Shown: positions 8,365 to 17,391 of the stretch, piece by piece | Layout of the letters: the number at the start of each line of letters is the position of its first letter | How positions within the stretch are numbered: position 1 is the stretch's first letter | From: Planctomycetota bacterium | GTDB taxonomy: Bacteria; Planctomycetota; JAJSAM01; JAJVHW01 | Direction: 5' to 3' | Assembly (NCBI GenBank): GCA_024280885.1 | Contig: JAJRPF010000026.1 | Location: 1-64,000 of the forward strand | DNA: 64,000 nt | Program-made: the position numbers and the translations under genes | Notes under the pieces: model-generated | What the model saw: the letters and a program-made list of their open reading frames with translations, nothing else | What the model was told of the DNA's origin: nothing | Database searches by the model: none

Positions 8365-10205
8365 TCCGCGCTCTGCTGAGGACGTTTCTCGGACAGACGC
8401 GACGCTACGCGCTGCCCGTGTTCGTCCGCATGTTCATCCCCATGTTCGTTGTCGTGCTGCTAGCGCTCGCGACGACGACTTGTGCACCGCCGCCCGAACC
8501 GGGGCAACGGACAGACGCCGCGCCCGCGAAGAAGCAGGACCCGTCGCAGATCGAGACGCAACCGGGTGGGGCCACCAACGGATCGTCAGACGAGAGCGAT
8601 GCCCCGGCGTCGAGCGTGACGCCCGTCCATGTCGAATACGAGCACCTGAACGGCGGGATCGCCGTTCCGCACTGCCCGCGCTGCGGCGTGGTCTTCGCCG
8701 CGGGTACGACCACGTGCTCGGGCTGTGGGCTCGTCGTCGCACCCTGGAACCAGGAAACTCTCTGCCCGCAATGCGTGGGAGCCGGCGTTTGCGCGCGATG
8801 TGGGAACGATCGGGCGTGTCTCGCGTGCAACGGCGACGGTGTCTGCCCCTATTGCGAAGGCGAGGGACAGCGCAACGGCGAGGAGTGCATCGAATGCCGC
8901 GGACGGGGTCGTTGCCGCACGTGCGCTGGCGATGGCTGGCGCTCGGTCCGTGACGGAGACTTCCTCCTCACCGAGACCGCGCTGCCCGGGATCTGTCCGA
9001 CGTGTATCGACGCGAGTGGATTGTGTCCTGACTGCGGCGGCACCGGGGTCGACGCCGCCGATCAGATCTGCCCGACGTGCGCGGGTGAACGCACGTGTGT
9101 GGATTGCGGCGGCACCGGCCGCTGCGCGCATGATCGCGGCGACGGGCTGTGCGCTCTGTGTGGCGGCAGCGGTCGCGAGATCGTGAACGGTGAGCCGCTT
9201 GCACCCACCGATCGCATCTGGAACATCCATCGGGCGTCGGGAGAGGTCATTGTCGGGCGCGTTATCGGCTACGAGAAGTCGCTGATCCTCGTCAAGCGGA
9301 CCGACGACAAGCGGGGTGCGGAACTCGGACTCGTGCCCGAGAAGTTGGAACCCGTCACGTACTACAGCGCCCTGCGCGATCACACGTCGATGGGCGACCC
9401 GGCCGGTCGCGTGATGCTCGCCAAACTTGCAGCCGGACTGGACCTGTTGCCACTGGCGCTCGTCGAGTGGCGACGCGCCGCCGCTGATCCTGCGTACGCC
9501 AAGAAGCTTGTCGGGCAGGAACGCGATGCCAGATTCCAACTCGTCGAGAAGTGGCTCGCCACCGCGAAGAAAGCACTCTCGACGGCCGATCGCGAGGCGG
9601 CGCTGCGCTTCGCACAACTCGCCGCGACGAGTGCCCGCGACGAGAGCACCGCAGCGAGCGCCCGTGCCCTTGTCCGCAGTGTCCGCGCCGAGATCGCGAA
9701 CGAGAGCGCCGAACTTCCCGACGCGGACCGCAGGCGCCTCGAGTCCATGCAACGTGCAGCTGTGGCACGCTCCGTTGAAGAGGCTCGCGATCATCTCGAG
9801 CGCGCGGGCCAGCGCCTGCGCGCGGCCGTCGACGGCGGGCTCTCGGACGCCGCAGTCCGCAAGGCATTCGAAGAAGCCGACCGCGCGGCGTGGGCCGCAG
9901 AGCGCCTCGTCGGTGCGGAGGCGCAACGGGCGACGCCGACGACGGTCACATGGCCCGCGGCGCCAGATGATGTCATCGACGCAGCCCGTCGCCTGCGGTT
10001 GCAGATCGCGGTGGCACGCGCTGCGACCGAGGTGGCCGCGGGCCGCTTCGCGTATGCGGCGCGACTCGCGCGGCGAGCCGTCGCGCTGGCGACCGTCAGC
10101 GGAGACGGCGACGTCGCGCACGCGAACTCGATTCTGCAACAGGCGCAACTCGGGATGGCGCGCCGAGGCGTGCTCCGCGCGTCGCCCGCACCGGAGAAGG
10201 AATGA
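8361..10205 (+). CDS. secreted/lipoprotein-like protein with DnaJ-type CxxCxGxG cysteine repeats
   Basis: A 614-residue protein. Start GTG 8361 overlaps the thiE stop and is preceded by a G-rich ribosome binding site (GTGGGGGACG). A hydrophobic N-terminal segment ends in ALATTTC followed by a Pro-rich stretch; this looks like a lipoprotein signal, although Thr before the Cys is not a standard lipobox. Residues of about 95-275 hold an unusually long run of CxxC and CxxCxGxG motifs (examples CLACNGDG, CRTCAGDG, CPDCGGTG, CALCGGSG), like several DnaJ zinc domains in series, but there is no J domain. The C-terminal half is Ala/Arg-rich and helical. It probably faces the periplasm and may bind zinc or act as a chaperone; neither is proven. 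Confidence 0.75.
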   Translation: MIRALLRTFLGQTRRYALPVFVRMFIPMFVVVLLALATTTCAPPPEPGQRTDAAPAKKQDPSQIETQPGGATNGSSDESDAPASSVTPVHVEYEHLNGGIAVPHCPRCGVVFAAGTTTCSGCGLVVAPWNQETLCPQCVGAGVCARCGNDRACLACNGDGVCPYCEGEGQRNGEECIECRGRGRCRTCAGDGWRSVRDGDFLLTETALPGICPTCIDASGLCPDCGGTGVDAADQICPTCAGERTCVDCGGTGRCAHDRGDGLCALCGGSGREIVNGEPLAPTDRIWNIHRASGEVIVGRVIGYEKSLILVKRTDDKRGAELGLVPEKLEPVTYYSALRDHTSMGDPAGRVMLAKLAAGLDLLPLALVEWRRAAADPAYAKKLVGQERDARFQLVEKWLATAKKALSTADREAALRFAQLAATSARDESTAASARALVRSVRAEIANESAELPDADRRRLESMQRAAVARSVEEARDHLERAGQRLRAAVDGGLSDAAVRKAFEEADRAAWAAERLVGAEAQRATPTTVTWPAAPDDVIDAARRLRLQIAVARAATEVAAGRFAYAARLARRAVALATVSGDGDVAHANSILQQAQLGMARRGVLRASPAPEKE

Positions 10206-10222
10206 CGTCTCGGGAGGATTCC

Positions 10223-11923
10223 ATGCGTTCGCAACGGGTTCGCGTGCTCAGCGGTGCGCTGGTGGTTGCGCTCATCGCGGGCACGACGGCGATCGGAGTC
10301 GGCGGTTGTTCAAGCCGCCCGCCCACGACAGAAGAAGTGGGTGCCGACGCGACGAGTCCCGCCGCAGAGGCAGGGCAGTTTGCCGGTCGCCGGTCGGGGC
10401 CGATCGAGTTTCGCGCGTACTCGGGCGACGTTGCGGACGACGCGCGGCTCGCGACCGCAGTCGACGCAATGACCATGCTCGTCACGCCGACCATCGACGC
10501 CGCTGAGGAGCGCGCGGGTCTGGCGTTCACGACAGGACGGGGGGCGGCCGTCGTCTTCGTTGATAGCGACCTGAACATCGCCGGAGAGGTAAACTCGCGA
10601 TTGCTCGACGGCCTGCGGCGCCCGGTGATTCGGATCTCTGCGCGGCACGTCGTGTCGGGAGCATTCGTACCCGAGGTGCACTTCCCGCCGCTCGTGGTCC
10701 AGGCAGTGGTGCTGGCGGTCGCGGGCGAACGGATGGCTCCGGGTTGGCTGCGGATCGGACTCGCAACCGAGGTCGGCGGCGCGTTCGATTGGACTCTCCA
10801 TGAGCGAGTACTCGGCGGCCCGCGTGTTCGCACGCAGCCAGACACGCTCTTTCCGGAAACACCGGCGCACGATGACGCGCTCGTCGCCACCGTGCGCGTT
10901 CGCGCTCTCGCACGCATCGCGCGCGGCGAACGAGCTCTTGCTCGCTTCGTGACGACGCGCCTATCCGGGGCTTCGTCGGCTAACGCGCTGCGTGACGTGG
11001 GTGTACACGACGCCGACTTCCTCGAGGCAGCGGCGGAGACTGAGCGCGATCGCGCCCTCGCCGCTGTGGATCTCGTCGGGCCGCTGGCGTTGCTCGCGCA
11101 GGCCCGCGACGCTCTCGCGAGCAACGAGGCATCGCGCGGCATCCCGAGCGCGGGCTTGCTCGCGAAGGCCGTGGACGATGGCGACGCCAACGCATGGGTC
11201 GCGACCGATGCGCGCATCGTCCTAGCGGAGTACCGCCTGTTGGCAGGCGACGCGAAGGCGGCGCGCACGCTCCTGGCAACTGCACTCGCGTCTCCCGCAC
11301 ATCTCGTCCGTCGCCGCGAAGCGCGCCTGCTCGAAGCACGCTCGGCTGCGGCCGACGGCGACGCACGCGAGGCTTCGTCGCTCTATCGCCGTTACGCCGC
11401 GGACTATCCGAGCGGTGTCGGAACCGATGAGGCTCTTCGCGCGATCGGCGTCGCCCGCAAGGCCGAAGCGGAGCTGGTCCGCACGCGCGACGCCGCGGAG
11501 CGAGAGCGCAAAGCCGCGGCTTTGGCTGCGTCCGAGCCAGCAGAAACCGGCCCTGCGAAGGCCGGGAACGCGAACTCCGAGAACGCGGCGCGCACGAACG
11601 CGCGGAAGAAACCGACGCCCGCGCCGGGGCGCGACCCAAGCAGCGATCCGCTCCCGCCACCGAAGCCGCCCCGTCCGCTGCCGCCCCCCAAGGATTCAAG
11701 CGAGAGCGACGGCGCGGTGTCTGCTCGAATTCGCCGCAGTCCAGGCGCCGCCCCTCGGTCCCCGCCGAGCGGCGGACCGAGGGCGTCGCCACGCAGAGGC
11801 CAGCCGAGACCGCCCCTCGCCGGGTACCATCCACATGGGGGCGCCGACCTCAGAGGCTCCAACCTCACCGAAGAAGCGCAATCGCCACGCGGCGAGCGTG
11901 GGAAACGTCGCAGTGGCGCATGA
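10223..11923 (+). CDS. lipoprotein with degenerate peptidase-MA-like region and TPR-like tail
   Basis: A 566-residue protein. ATG 10223 has a good Shine-Dalgarno (GGGAGG at 10212-10217); an earlier in-frame ATG at 10202 overlaps the upstream stop. The signal ends in GVGGCSS, a convincing lipobox. Around residues 150-200 the segment APGWLRIGLATEVGG resembles the P-x-WL-x-EG-A block of M1/DUF1570-like peptidases, but no HExxH is present, so any fold would be inactive. A tetratricopeptide-like stretch follows (SLYRRYAADYPSGVGTDEALR), then a Pro/Lys-rich tail. The last 90 or so residues overlap thiL and look less protein-like, so a small frameshift near the end cannot be ruled out. Confidence 0.68.
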   Translation: MRSQRVRVLSGALVVALIAGTTAIGVGGCSSRPPTTEEVGADATSPAAEAGQFAGRRSGPIEFRAYSGDVADDARLATAVDAMTMLVTPTIDAAEERAGLAFTTGRGAAVVFVDSDLNIAGEVNSRLLDGLRRPVIRISARHVVSGAFVPEVHFPPLVVQAVVLAVAGERMAPGWLRIGLATEVGGAFDWTLHERVLGGPRVRTQPDTLFPETPAHDDALVATVRVRALARIARGERALARFVTTRLSGASSANALRDVGVHDADFLEAAAETERDRALAAVDLVGPLALLAQARDALASNEASRGIPSAGLLAKAVDDGDANAWVATDARIVLAEYRLLAGDAKAARTLLATALASPAHLVRRREARLLEARSAAADGDAREASSLYRRYAADYPSGVGTDEALRAIGVARKAEAELVRTRDAAERERKAAALAASEPAETGPAKAGNANSENAARTNARKKPTPAPGRDPSSDPLPPPKPPRPLPPPKDSSESDGAVSARIRRSPGAAPRSPPSGGPRASPRRGQPRPPLAGYHPHGGADLRGSNLTEEAQSPRGERGKRRSGA

Positions 11924-12917
11924 GAGTTCGCACTCGATCGAGCCGAGCACGCAACGGGGTGAATTCGAGCTGATTGCCGCAATTCGGGCGTCTCTCGGCA
12001 CGCCGCCTGAAGACGTGATCGTCGGGATTGGCGACGACGCTGCCGTCCTCTCGGTACCGCCGGGAGAGCAGCTTGTCGTCACGACCGACATGCTCGTGGA
12101 GGGGCGACACTTCGATGCGCTGACGGTCGGAGACGCAGCGAACGCGCAATCGGCTGCGGAAGCGATCGGGTGGAAGGCGCTTGCGGTCTCGATCTCGGAT
12201 GTCGCCGCGATGGGGGGGCGCGCCCGCTGGGCAGTCGTGTCGATCGCGCTCCGCGCCGAGCACACTGGCAGTGTGGCCGACGCGCTGACGGTCGGCCTGC
12301 GACGCTGCGCGGAGAGCTTTGGCGTGGCGATCGTCGGCGGGGATACGACGGCATCGCCCGGCCCCCTGATCGTCAACGTCACACTCGCGGGGTCGCTCGG
12401 CGACGGGGACGCGGTGCTGCGCTCCGGCGCCCGGGTCGGCGACGCGGTCTGCGTGACCGGCGCGCTGGGCGGATCTCGCCTCGGTCGACATCTTCATCCG
12501 CAACCTCGGCAGGATGAGGCGCTCTCGCTCGTCAAAGAGGGTGTGGTGCACGCGATGATCGATCTCTCCGACGGACTCTCGTCCGATCTCGGCCATGTTC
12601 TGGACGCATCCGGCGTGGGGGCAATGCTGTGGGCCGACCGCGTTCCTATTCATCCAGATGCCACGCGACGGGCTGCCGAAACGGGTCGCCCCGCGCTCGA
12701 ACACGCGCTGCACGACGGCGAGGACTTCGAACTCCTCTTCACGACTTCACCAGACGTGGCCGCGCGGCTCGCCACAGACGGACTCTGCGGCACGCCTGTC
12801 GCGTGGATTGGTAGGCTGACTGGCGACGCTGATTGCGTGATCGCGCCCGACGCGTCGCAGGAGTCCGCCGCCGTGCCGCTCGAGCGGAGGGGGTATGACC
12901 ATTTCCGCAACGGTTGA
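11835..12917 (+). CDS. thiL: thiamine-monophosphate kinase
   Basis: ThiL phosphorylates thiamine monophosphate to thiamine pyrophosphate, the active cofactor. Family blocks seen in order: IVGIGDDAAVLSVP, TTDMLVEGRHF, GWKALAVSISDVAAMGG, GVAIVGGDTT, GDAVCVTGALGGS, MIDLSDGLSSDLGHVL and LHDGEDFELLFT. From ATG 11835 it is 360 residues. GTG 11913 is a reasonable alternative start that would remove a 26-residue Lys/Arg-rich leader and most of the overlap with the preceding lipoprotein. The 3' end overlaps tsaE by 23 bases. With thiE in the same operon this gives the last two steps of thiamine pyrophosphate synthesis. Confidence 0.94.
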   Translation: MGAPTSEAPTSPKKRNRHAASVGNVAVAHESSHSIEPSTQRGEFELIAAIRASLGTPPEDVIVGIGDDAAVLSVPPGEQLVVTTDMLVEGRHFDALTVGDAANAQSAAEAIGWKALAVSISDVAAMGGRARWAVVSIALRAEHTGSVADALTVGLRRCAESFGVAIVGGDTTASPGPLIVNVTLAGSLGDGDAVLRSGARVGDAVCVTGALGGSRLGRHLHPQPRQDEALSLVKEGVVHAMIDLSDGLSSDLGHVLDASGVGAMLWADRVPIHPDATRRAAETGRPALEHALHDGEDFELLFTTSPDVAARLATDGLCGTPVAWIGRLTGDADCVIAPDASQESAAVPLERRGYDHFRNG

Positions 12918-13416
12918 AGAACGACTCGAGGGGCCGGACGCGACACGCGAACTCGGACGCCGACTGGCGTGCGCGCTGGCGCCAGCAAGCGAGGGAGTGG
13001 TGACGCTGTCCGGGCATCTTGGAGCCGGAAAAACGACGCTCGTCAAAGGGCTCGCCGAGGGTCTCGGGGTCGCGACTGCTGACGACGTCACGAGTCCCAC
13101 GTTCTTGCGTCTTGTCCGCTACGAGAACGCCAGCCAGCGCGTGCAACTCGTGCATGTGGATGCGTATCGGATGCGCGGCGAAGAGGACGTCTTCGAACTG
13201 GGTCTCGACGAGGATCTTGCTGGCGGCGCTGTCGTGGCGGTGGAGTGGCCCGAGATGATCGAGGCCGCGTTGTCGAGCGATATTCTGGACGTCACACTCG
13301 ACCACGGCGACGAGACGTATCGCACCGTTCACATCGCGGCCGGTGGTCCCACGTCGTCCGCGTGGCTCGCGCGGCTCGCAAATGCCGCGGTTGTCGAGGG
13401 GCGGCCCACATCGTGA
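12895..13416 (+). CDS. tsaE: tRNA threonylcarbamoyladenosine biosynthesis ATPase TsaE
   Basis: A 173-residue P-loop protein. Walker A GHLGAGKTTLVKGLAEGLG (about residues 40-58), VTSPTF (switch-like block) and HVDAYRM (metal/base contact) are diagnostic of TsaE. TsaE is the ATPase that works with TsaB and TsaD to make t6A37 in ANN-decoding tRNAs. Start ATG 12895 overlaps the end of thiL. Linkage of thiL and tsaE is common in bacteria, which supports both calls. tsaB and tsaD are not in this window. The C-terminal extension after the ATPase core is Ala-rich and unremarkable. Confidence 0.95.
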   Translation: MTISATVEERLEGPDATRELGRRLACALAPASEGVVTLSGHLGAGKTTLVKGLAEGLGVATADDVTSPTFLRLVRYENASQRVQLVHVDAYRMRGEEDVFELGLDEDLAGGAVVAVEWPEMIEAALSSDILDVTLDHGDETYRTVHIAAGGPTSSAWLARLANAAVVEGRPTS

Positions 13417-16400
13417 TGAGCTGCATGCGTCTGATCGCGCGGATCAGGTCGTGCGCCCGTCACGTCGGCGCCAACCTCGTCGGTACGGCTGCGTTGCGTT
13501 CCGGAGTGTTGGGTTCCGCATTGTTCGGTGCCGCAATGTTCGGTGTGGGGCTATTGCTCATCGGCGGGATGGCGCAGGATGTCCTGGCGCAGGAAGTCGC
13601 GACGGAGTTGGGGCCCGGCCCCCCGTCCGACGACGCGGGGATGGACGTCGAGATCGAAGTGCGCGTGGGCATGACGATCGTCGCGCCGGGGAAGCCTCTG
13701 GCCGGGGCCTGGGCGGCCATTGTCGCTCCCGGCGAGGGGCCTGCCGAGGCCGCGTCGCATGCGCTTGCGAGCAATGGCGACGGGCGTGTCTTGTTGCACG
13801 TGCCGCGCTCCGGTGGAGTGTTGCTCGTCTGGGCGAGAGACCACGCGCCGTACGCCACGTGGGTTTCGGGCGCGCGCTCGATGCCGATCGTTCTCGACGC
13901 GCCGCTGCGACTCGCGGTCGATGTGCGCACGCCGTCGGCGCAGCCGGCCGCGAACGCTCGCGTCACGACAATCGTTCGCATGTCGATTGCGGGGGCGCGC
14001 CCCGGGACGCCCGTCACGCATGAGTATCAGATCACGGAGACGACCGACGACGCCGGACATGCGGTGTTGCAGGGTCTCCCGGATGCAACTCTGCGCGTGC
14101 GGGCTGACGCGGAGGGCTTTGTCGGTGCCGAGGCGTTCCCGGTGCGCGCAGGCAAGGCGCCCCTCATGCTCGCGTTGCGGCGCGGCGCGACTGTGGAGGG
14201 GCGCGCCTGGTTGATCCCTGGAGGGGCAGCGGCCGAAGGCATTCGACTGCGGGTCGGAGAGCGCGAGACGACGGTCCGTGCCGACGGCACATGGGCCATC
14301 GACGCGATCCCACCGGGCTCGGCGCAGGTCGAACTCGTGAGCCCGAACCTCCTCATCCGGAGTGTCCCGGCGTTGGTCCTGCGAGACGGCGAACGTCGGG
14401 CAGGCATCGACCTCGAATTGATGCGGACGTCGATACTTACGGGCCGCTTGGTGGATCGCGACGAGCAGCCGATCGAACGCGCGTCGCTCACCCTCTTGTG
14501 GCCCTCGATCGGCACTCCGTGGAGCGGACTCCGAATGGAGTTCGAGGACGTCATCGGGCCCGGCGACGCCGGTGCGTTTCGACTGACTGGTTTGCCTCCG
14601 GCCGATGGCATCGCGCTGGAAATCCGCGCCCCCGGACGCGCGCCGCGGATCGTCGAGGGCATCGCGCTCGTGCCGAACGAGAAACTCGGTCCGCTCGTCG
14701 TTGTGATGGGACGCGGAGCGCTCATTGCCGGACGTGTGACCGACCCGGGCGGGGCGGCGGTCGAGGGGGCGCGCGTCGAGGCGCGTCCCATCGGCGACGC
14801 CGACGGTCGCGACGCGGCCGACGTCGCCATCACCGGACCGGGGGGCGTTTTTCTACTCGACGGACTCCCCGCCGTTCCTGTGCGTCTGCGCGTAACGCCG
14901 CCCCCGGGCGCTCCGTGGCGCGGCGCGAGCTTTGGGCCGTTCTCTCCGGGCGCCGAGACAGCGACGCGCCCGCCGCCCCTCATCCTTCCCATCGGGCACG
15001 CGCTACGCGGGTTCGTGATTGGTGCGCCGCCGCGGGCCACGGGCGTCATCGAGGCCGCGAACGGCGAGGTCTTCTCGTTCGCATTGGATGCGGGCACGTT
15101 CGACGTCGCGGGTCTGCCTCCCGGCGATGTCTACATCGAGATCCTCGACGCCGACGGATATGGAGGCGCCCGTGCGGATGCGCGGGTCCCGGCCGGGTGG
15201 CCCCTGGAACTCAAGTGGCGCGATGCGGCCACCGTGCAACTCCGGCTGGAGGGCCGCGGCGGGCGTCTGATCACGCGCGCGGAACTGATCGCCGAACCGC
15301 GTCGTCGGACCGGCGACGAGAGCGACAACGCGCCTCTGCCGCGGGAGCTATCGAGTGCAGAGGGCAGTCTCGACGGCAAATTCAAGCTTGCGCTCGAGCC
15401 GGGACGCTGGCGCGTGACCGCGCGCGCCGGAGGACTCGTCGGCTTCGCGGAAGTCGATGTCGATCCGACGTCCGGTGCCGCGGCGACGATTGCGATGGTG
15501 CAAGGCGAGACCGTCAGCGGCGATGTCGCCTCCGATGACGGCGGGCGGCCCGTCGAGGGCGCGCTCGTGACGGTCACGTCGTTCGGCGATGCGGGCGCGC
15601 CAGCGGCCACGACGCTCTCCGACGCGCGCGGTCACTTCCGGATCGAAGGCATCGCTCCCGGTATCGTGCGCGTGAAGATCGAAGCGCGCGGACACGCGAC
15701 GTTTCTGTCCCGACCCCAGGCGGTCCAGCGGGCGGCGTCGCTCGACATCGGTCGCGTCGAACTCGGGCCGGGCACGACCCTCATCGGCGTCGTTCACGAT
15801 GCGGCCGGTGTCCCGTCCCGCGGCGCGGCTATTGTATTCGTACACGACGCCGGGACGACGGTGAACGGCACAACGGACCTGCATGGTCGCTTCCGCCTGG
15901 AATATCTCGCGCCCGGTGGGGGAGTCGTCGAGGTCGCAGGTCGATCCCGCCGCGTGGACCTGCCGGTCGGCACGCCGGAGACCCGCATCGAGATCGACCT
16001 CGGTGACGGGACGGTGCTGCGGGGGCGTGCGACAACGGACGGCCGCCCCGAGGCATTCGCTCGCATTTCGGCGTGGGTAAGGATCTCGGCAGGGGGGCAG
16101 AGCAGCGAGCCGATCGAGGTACGGACGCACGCCGATGCGCAGGGCCGCTTCGAGTTGCCGCCGCTGCCCGCAGGCGAGATCGGCATCGAAGTGCTGGCCG
16201 CCGACGCGGAGACTCCGTGGGAGACGGAGTTCACTCTGGCGCAATCGGCGAATGAGTGGATCGACCTGGAGCTGCCAGCCGGAGGCGTGTCGGGAGCGGT
16301 ACTGCAGGCGGCCGGAAACGGCGTGCCCGGCGCGCGCGTGTGGCTCTGGTCCGTCGATGCCGAAGGCGCTCTCGAACGCGTCGTGGGACGCACGCAGACC

Positions 16401-17123
16401 GTCGCGGAGGGGCGATTTCGGATCGATCGCATACCGGCCGGGCGTTTCGTCCTCGAGGCGCGCCGCCGCGGCTACGGCGAGGGCCGCTCGGCGGTGTTCG
16501 ATGTGAGCGCAGGTGCATTTTCGTACGGCGCCGAGATCCGTCTCGGAGACGAGTCCGTGCTCGCGGGCCAGATCGTCGACGGTCGCGGCGTTCCCGTCGC
16601 CGAGGGGTGGATCTCGGCCACACCATACGAGGACTCGTCGGTGCGGGTCCGAATACGCGTGCGCGCCGGGGCGGACGGTCGCGTTGCACTGCATTCGCTC
16701 ACGCCAGGCGACTATGAAGTGGCCGTCGGCGGACCCGGGCGCGGACGCGTGGAACTCGGCGTGTTGCGACTCACCGTCGGCACGACCGATCTCGGGCAGC
16801 TCACCCTCGAGGCAGGCGGCGCTCTGCGTATCACTGTCTTCCAACCGGGCTACGTGCCTGCCGTCGGGGAACGGGTGACGCTGCGCGACCTGATCGGACG
16901 CACCCCCGAACCATGGCGCGATGCACGCGACCCGACCGTCTCACGCACCTCGACGCGACTCCGTGTGACGGACACCAACGGCACCGTGCTCGTCCCGGAT
17001 CTCGCTCCGGGGCTCTATCTGATCTCGCTGGCGGACGTCCCGGAACCAACCGAGTTCACCGTCCGTGTCCGAGCCGGCGAGGTCACCGCAGTCTCCCTCT
17101 GGGCCCCGCCCTTCACCGACTAG
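13416..17123 (+). CDS. large secreted carboxypeptidase-regulatory-like repeat protein
   Basis: A 1235-residue protein. Start ATG 13416 shares bases with the tsaE stop (TGATG). An N-terminal hydrophobic segment ends with DVLAQE, a good signal-peptidase-I site. The rest is at least ten beta-sandwich units of the CarboxypepD_reg/SdrB-like type, each with a G-x-V-x-(D/G)-x-x-G-x-P core and a later GxFxLxGLPPG element (for example LTGRLVDRDEQPIERASLTL, GHFRIEGIAPG, GRFRLEYLAPG, GRFELPPLPAG). No enzyme motif or membrane anchor is visible. It is probably an exported or surface structural or adhesive protein. The TAG stop lies within the CTAG at the left end of the inverted-repeat element that follows. 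Confidence 0.85.
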   Translation: MSCMRLIARIRSCARHVGANLVGTAALRSGVLGSALFGAAMFGVGLLLIGGMAQDVLAQEVATELGPGPPSDDAGMDVEIEVRVGMTIVAPGKPLAGAWAAIVAPGEGPAEAASHALASNGDGRVLLHVPRSGGVLLVWARDHAPYATWVSGARSMPIVLDAPLRLAVDVRTPSAQPAANARVTTIVRMSIAGARPGTPVTHEYQITETTDDAGHAVLQGLPDATLRVRADAEGFVGAEAFPVRAGKAPLMLALRRGATVEGRAWLIPGGAAAEGIRLRVGERETTVRADGTWAIDAIPPGSAQVELVSPNLLIRSVPALVLRDGERRAGIDLELMRTSILTGRLVDRDEQPIERASLTLLWPSIGTPWSGLRMEFEDVIGPGDAGAFRLTGLPPADGIALEIRAPGRAPRIVEGIALVPNEKLGPLVVVMGRGALIAGRVTDPGGAAVEGARVEARPIGDADGRDAADVAITGPGGVFLLDGLPAVPVRLRVTPPPGAPWRGASFGPFSPGAETATRPPPLILPIGHALRGFVIGAPPRATGVIEAANGEVFSFALDAGTFDVAGLPPGDVYIEILDADGYGGARADARVPAGWPLELKWRDAATVQLRLEGRGGRLITRAELIAEPRRRTGDESDNAPLPRELSSAEGSLDGKFKLALEPGRWRVTARAGGLVGFAEVDVDPTSGAAATIAMVQGETVSGDVASDDGGRPVEGALVTVTSFGDAGAPAATTLSDARGHFRIEGIAPGIVRVKIEARGHATFLSRPQAVQRAASLDIGRVELGPGTTLIGVVHDAAGVPSRGAAIVFVHDAGTTVNGTTDLHGRFRLEYLAPGGGVVEVAGRSRRVDLPVGTPETRIEIDLGDGTVLRGRATTDGRPEAFARISAWVRISAGGQSSEPIEVRTHADAQGRFELPPLPAGEIGIEVLAADAETPWETEFTLAQSANEWIDLELPAGGVSGAVLQAAGNGVPGARVWLWSVDAEGALERVVGRTQTVAEGRFRIDRIPAGRFVLEARRRGYGEGRSAVFDVSAGAFSYGAEIRLGDESVLAGQIVDGRGVPVAEGWISATPYEDSSVRVRIRVRAGADGRVALHSLTPGDYEVAVGGPGRGRVELGVLRLTVGTTDLGQLTLEAGGALRITVFQPGYVPAVGERVTLRDLIGRTPEPWRDARDPTVSRTSTRLRVTDTNGTVLVPDLAPGLYLISLADVPEPTEFTVRVRAGEVTAVSLWAPPFTD

Positions 17124-17324
17124 CAGCCTGTCGGAGTAGTCCGTCGAGGACCGGGTTTGTCCAGGGGCGTCGTCCGTCGTGCTTGAGAGGCGAAGTCCCT
17201 GCCGAAGCAACATCGAGTCTGACAAGTGCGACGGACGGCGTTCCTGGGCGGAGTCAACCGTTCTCGAACTCGGTTGCGAAGGCACATTCTCCGGTTCCGA
17301 TTGACTACTCCGACAGGCTGCTAG
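17120..17324 (+). mobile_element. 205-bp inverted-repeat element (MITE-like) with three-way-junction RNA fold
   Basis: The ends 17120-17141 and 17303-17324 are perfect 22-bp inverted repeats, each bounded outside by CTAG. CTAG could be a 4-bp target duplication, leaving 18-bp terminal repeats. Inside, 17143-17155 pairs with 17290-17301 with one bulge and G-T wobbles. 17160-17185 pairs with 17223-17248 over 26 positions with 20 Watson-Crick pairs, 6 G-T wobbles and no mismatch. 17255-17260 pairs with 17271-17276 as a side hairpin. No transposase is encoded. The sequence fits a non-autonomous transposable element or a strand-specific structured RNA; the IS family is not assigned. Confidence 0.75.
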
Positions 17325-17350
17325 CCCAAGAACGTCGGATAACCCCACAG

Positions 17351-17391
17351 ACCGGGTCGGCCTTGGGGCCTTATAGCCTCGACGCCGGTCT
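17351..17391 (+). terminator. hairpin downstream of the repeat element
   Basis: GACCGGGTCG (17351-17360) pairs with CGACGCCGGTC (17381-17391) with one bulge, around a loop that includes GGGGCCTTATAG. It could end transcripts of the long operon that finishes at 17123. There is no run of T residues after it. The remainder of 17325-17569, up to the ECF sigma gene, holds no recognisable gene or repeat; it must contain the sigma gene promoter. Confidence 0.35.

Noticed and set aside
8586..10148. 520-codon minus-strand frame opposite the cysteine-rich lipoprotein
   Set aside because: The plus-strand protein has a signal, ordered cysteine motifs and coupled start; the minus frame shows none of these.
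15348..16844. 498-codon minus-strand frame inside the surface repeat gene
   Set aside because: It is antisense shadow of a regular beta-repeat protein, with His/Arg-rich composition and no family features.
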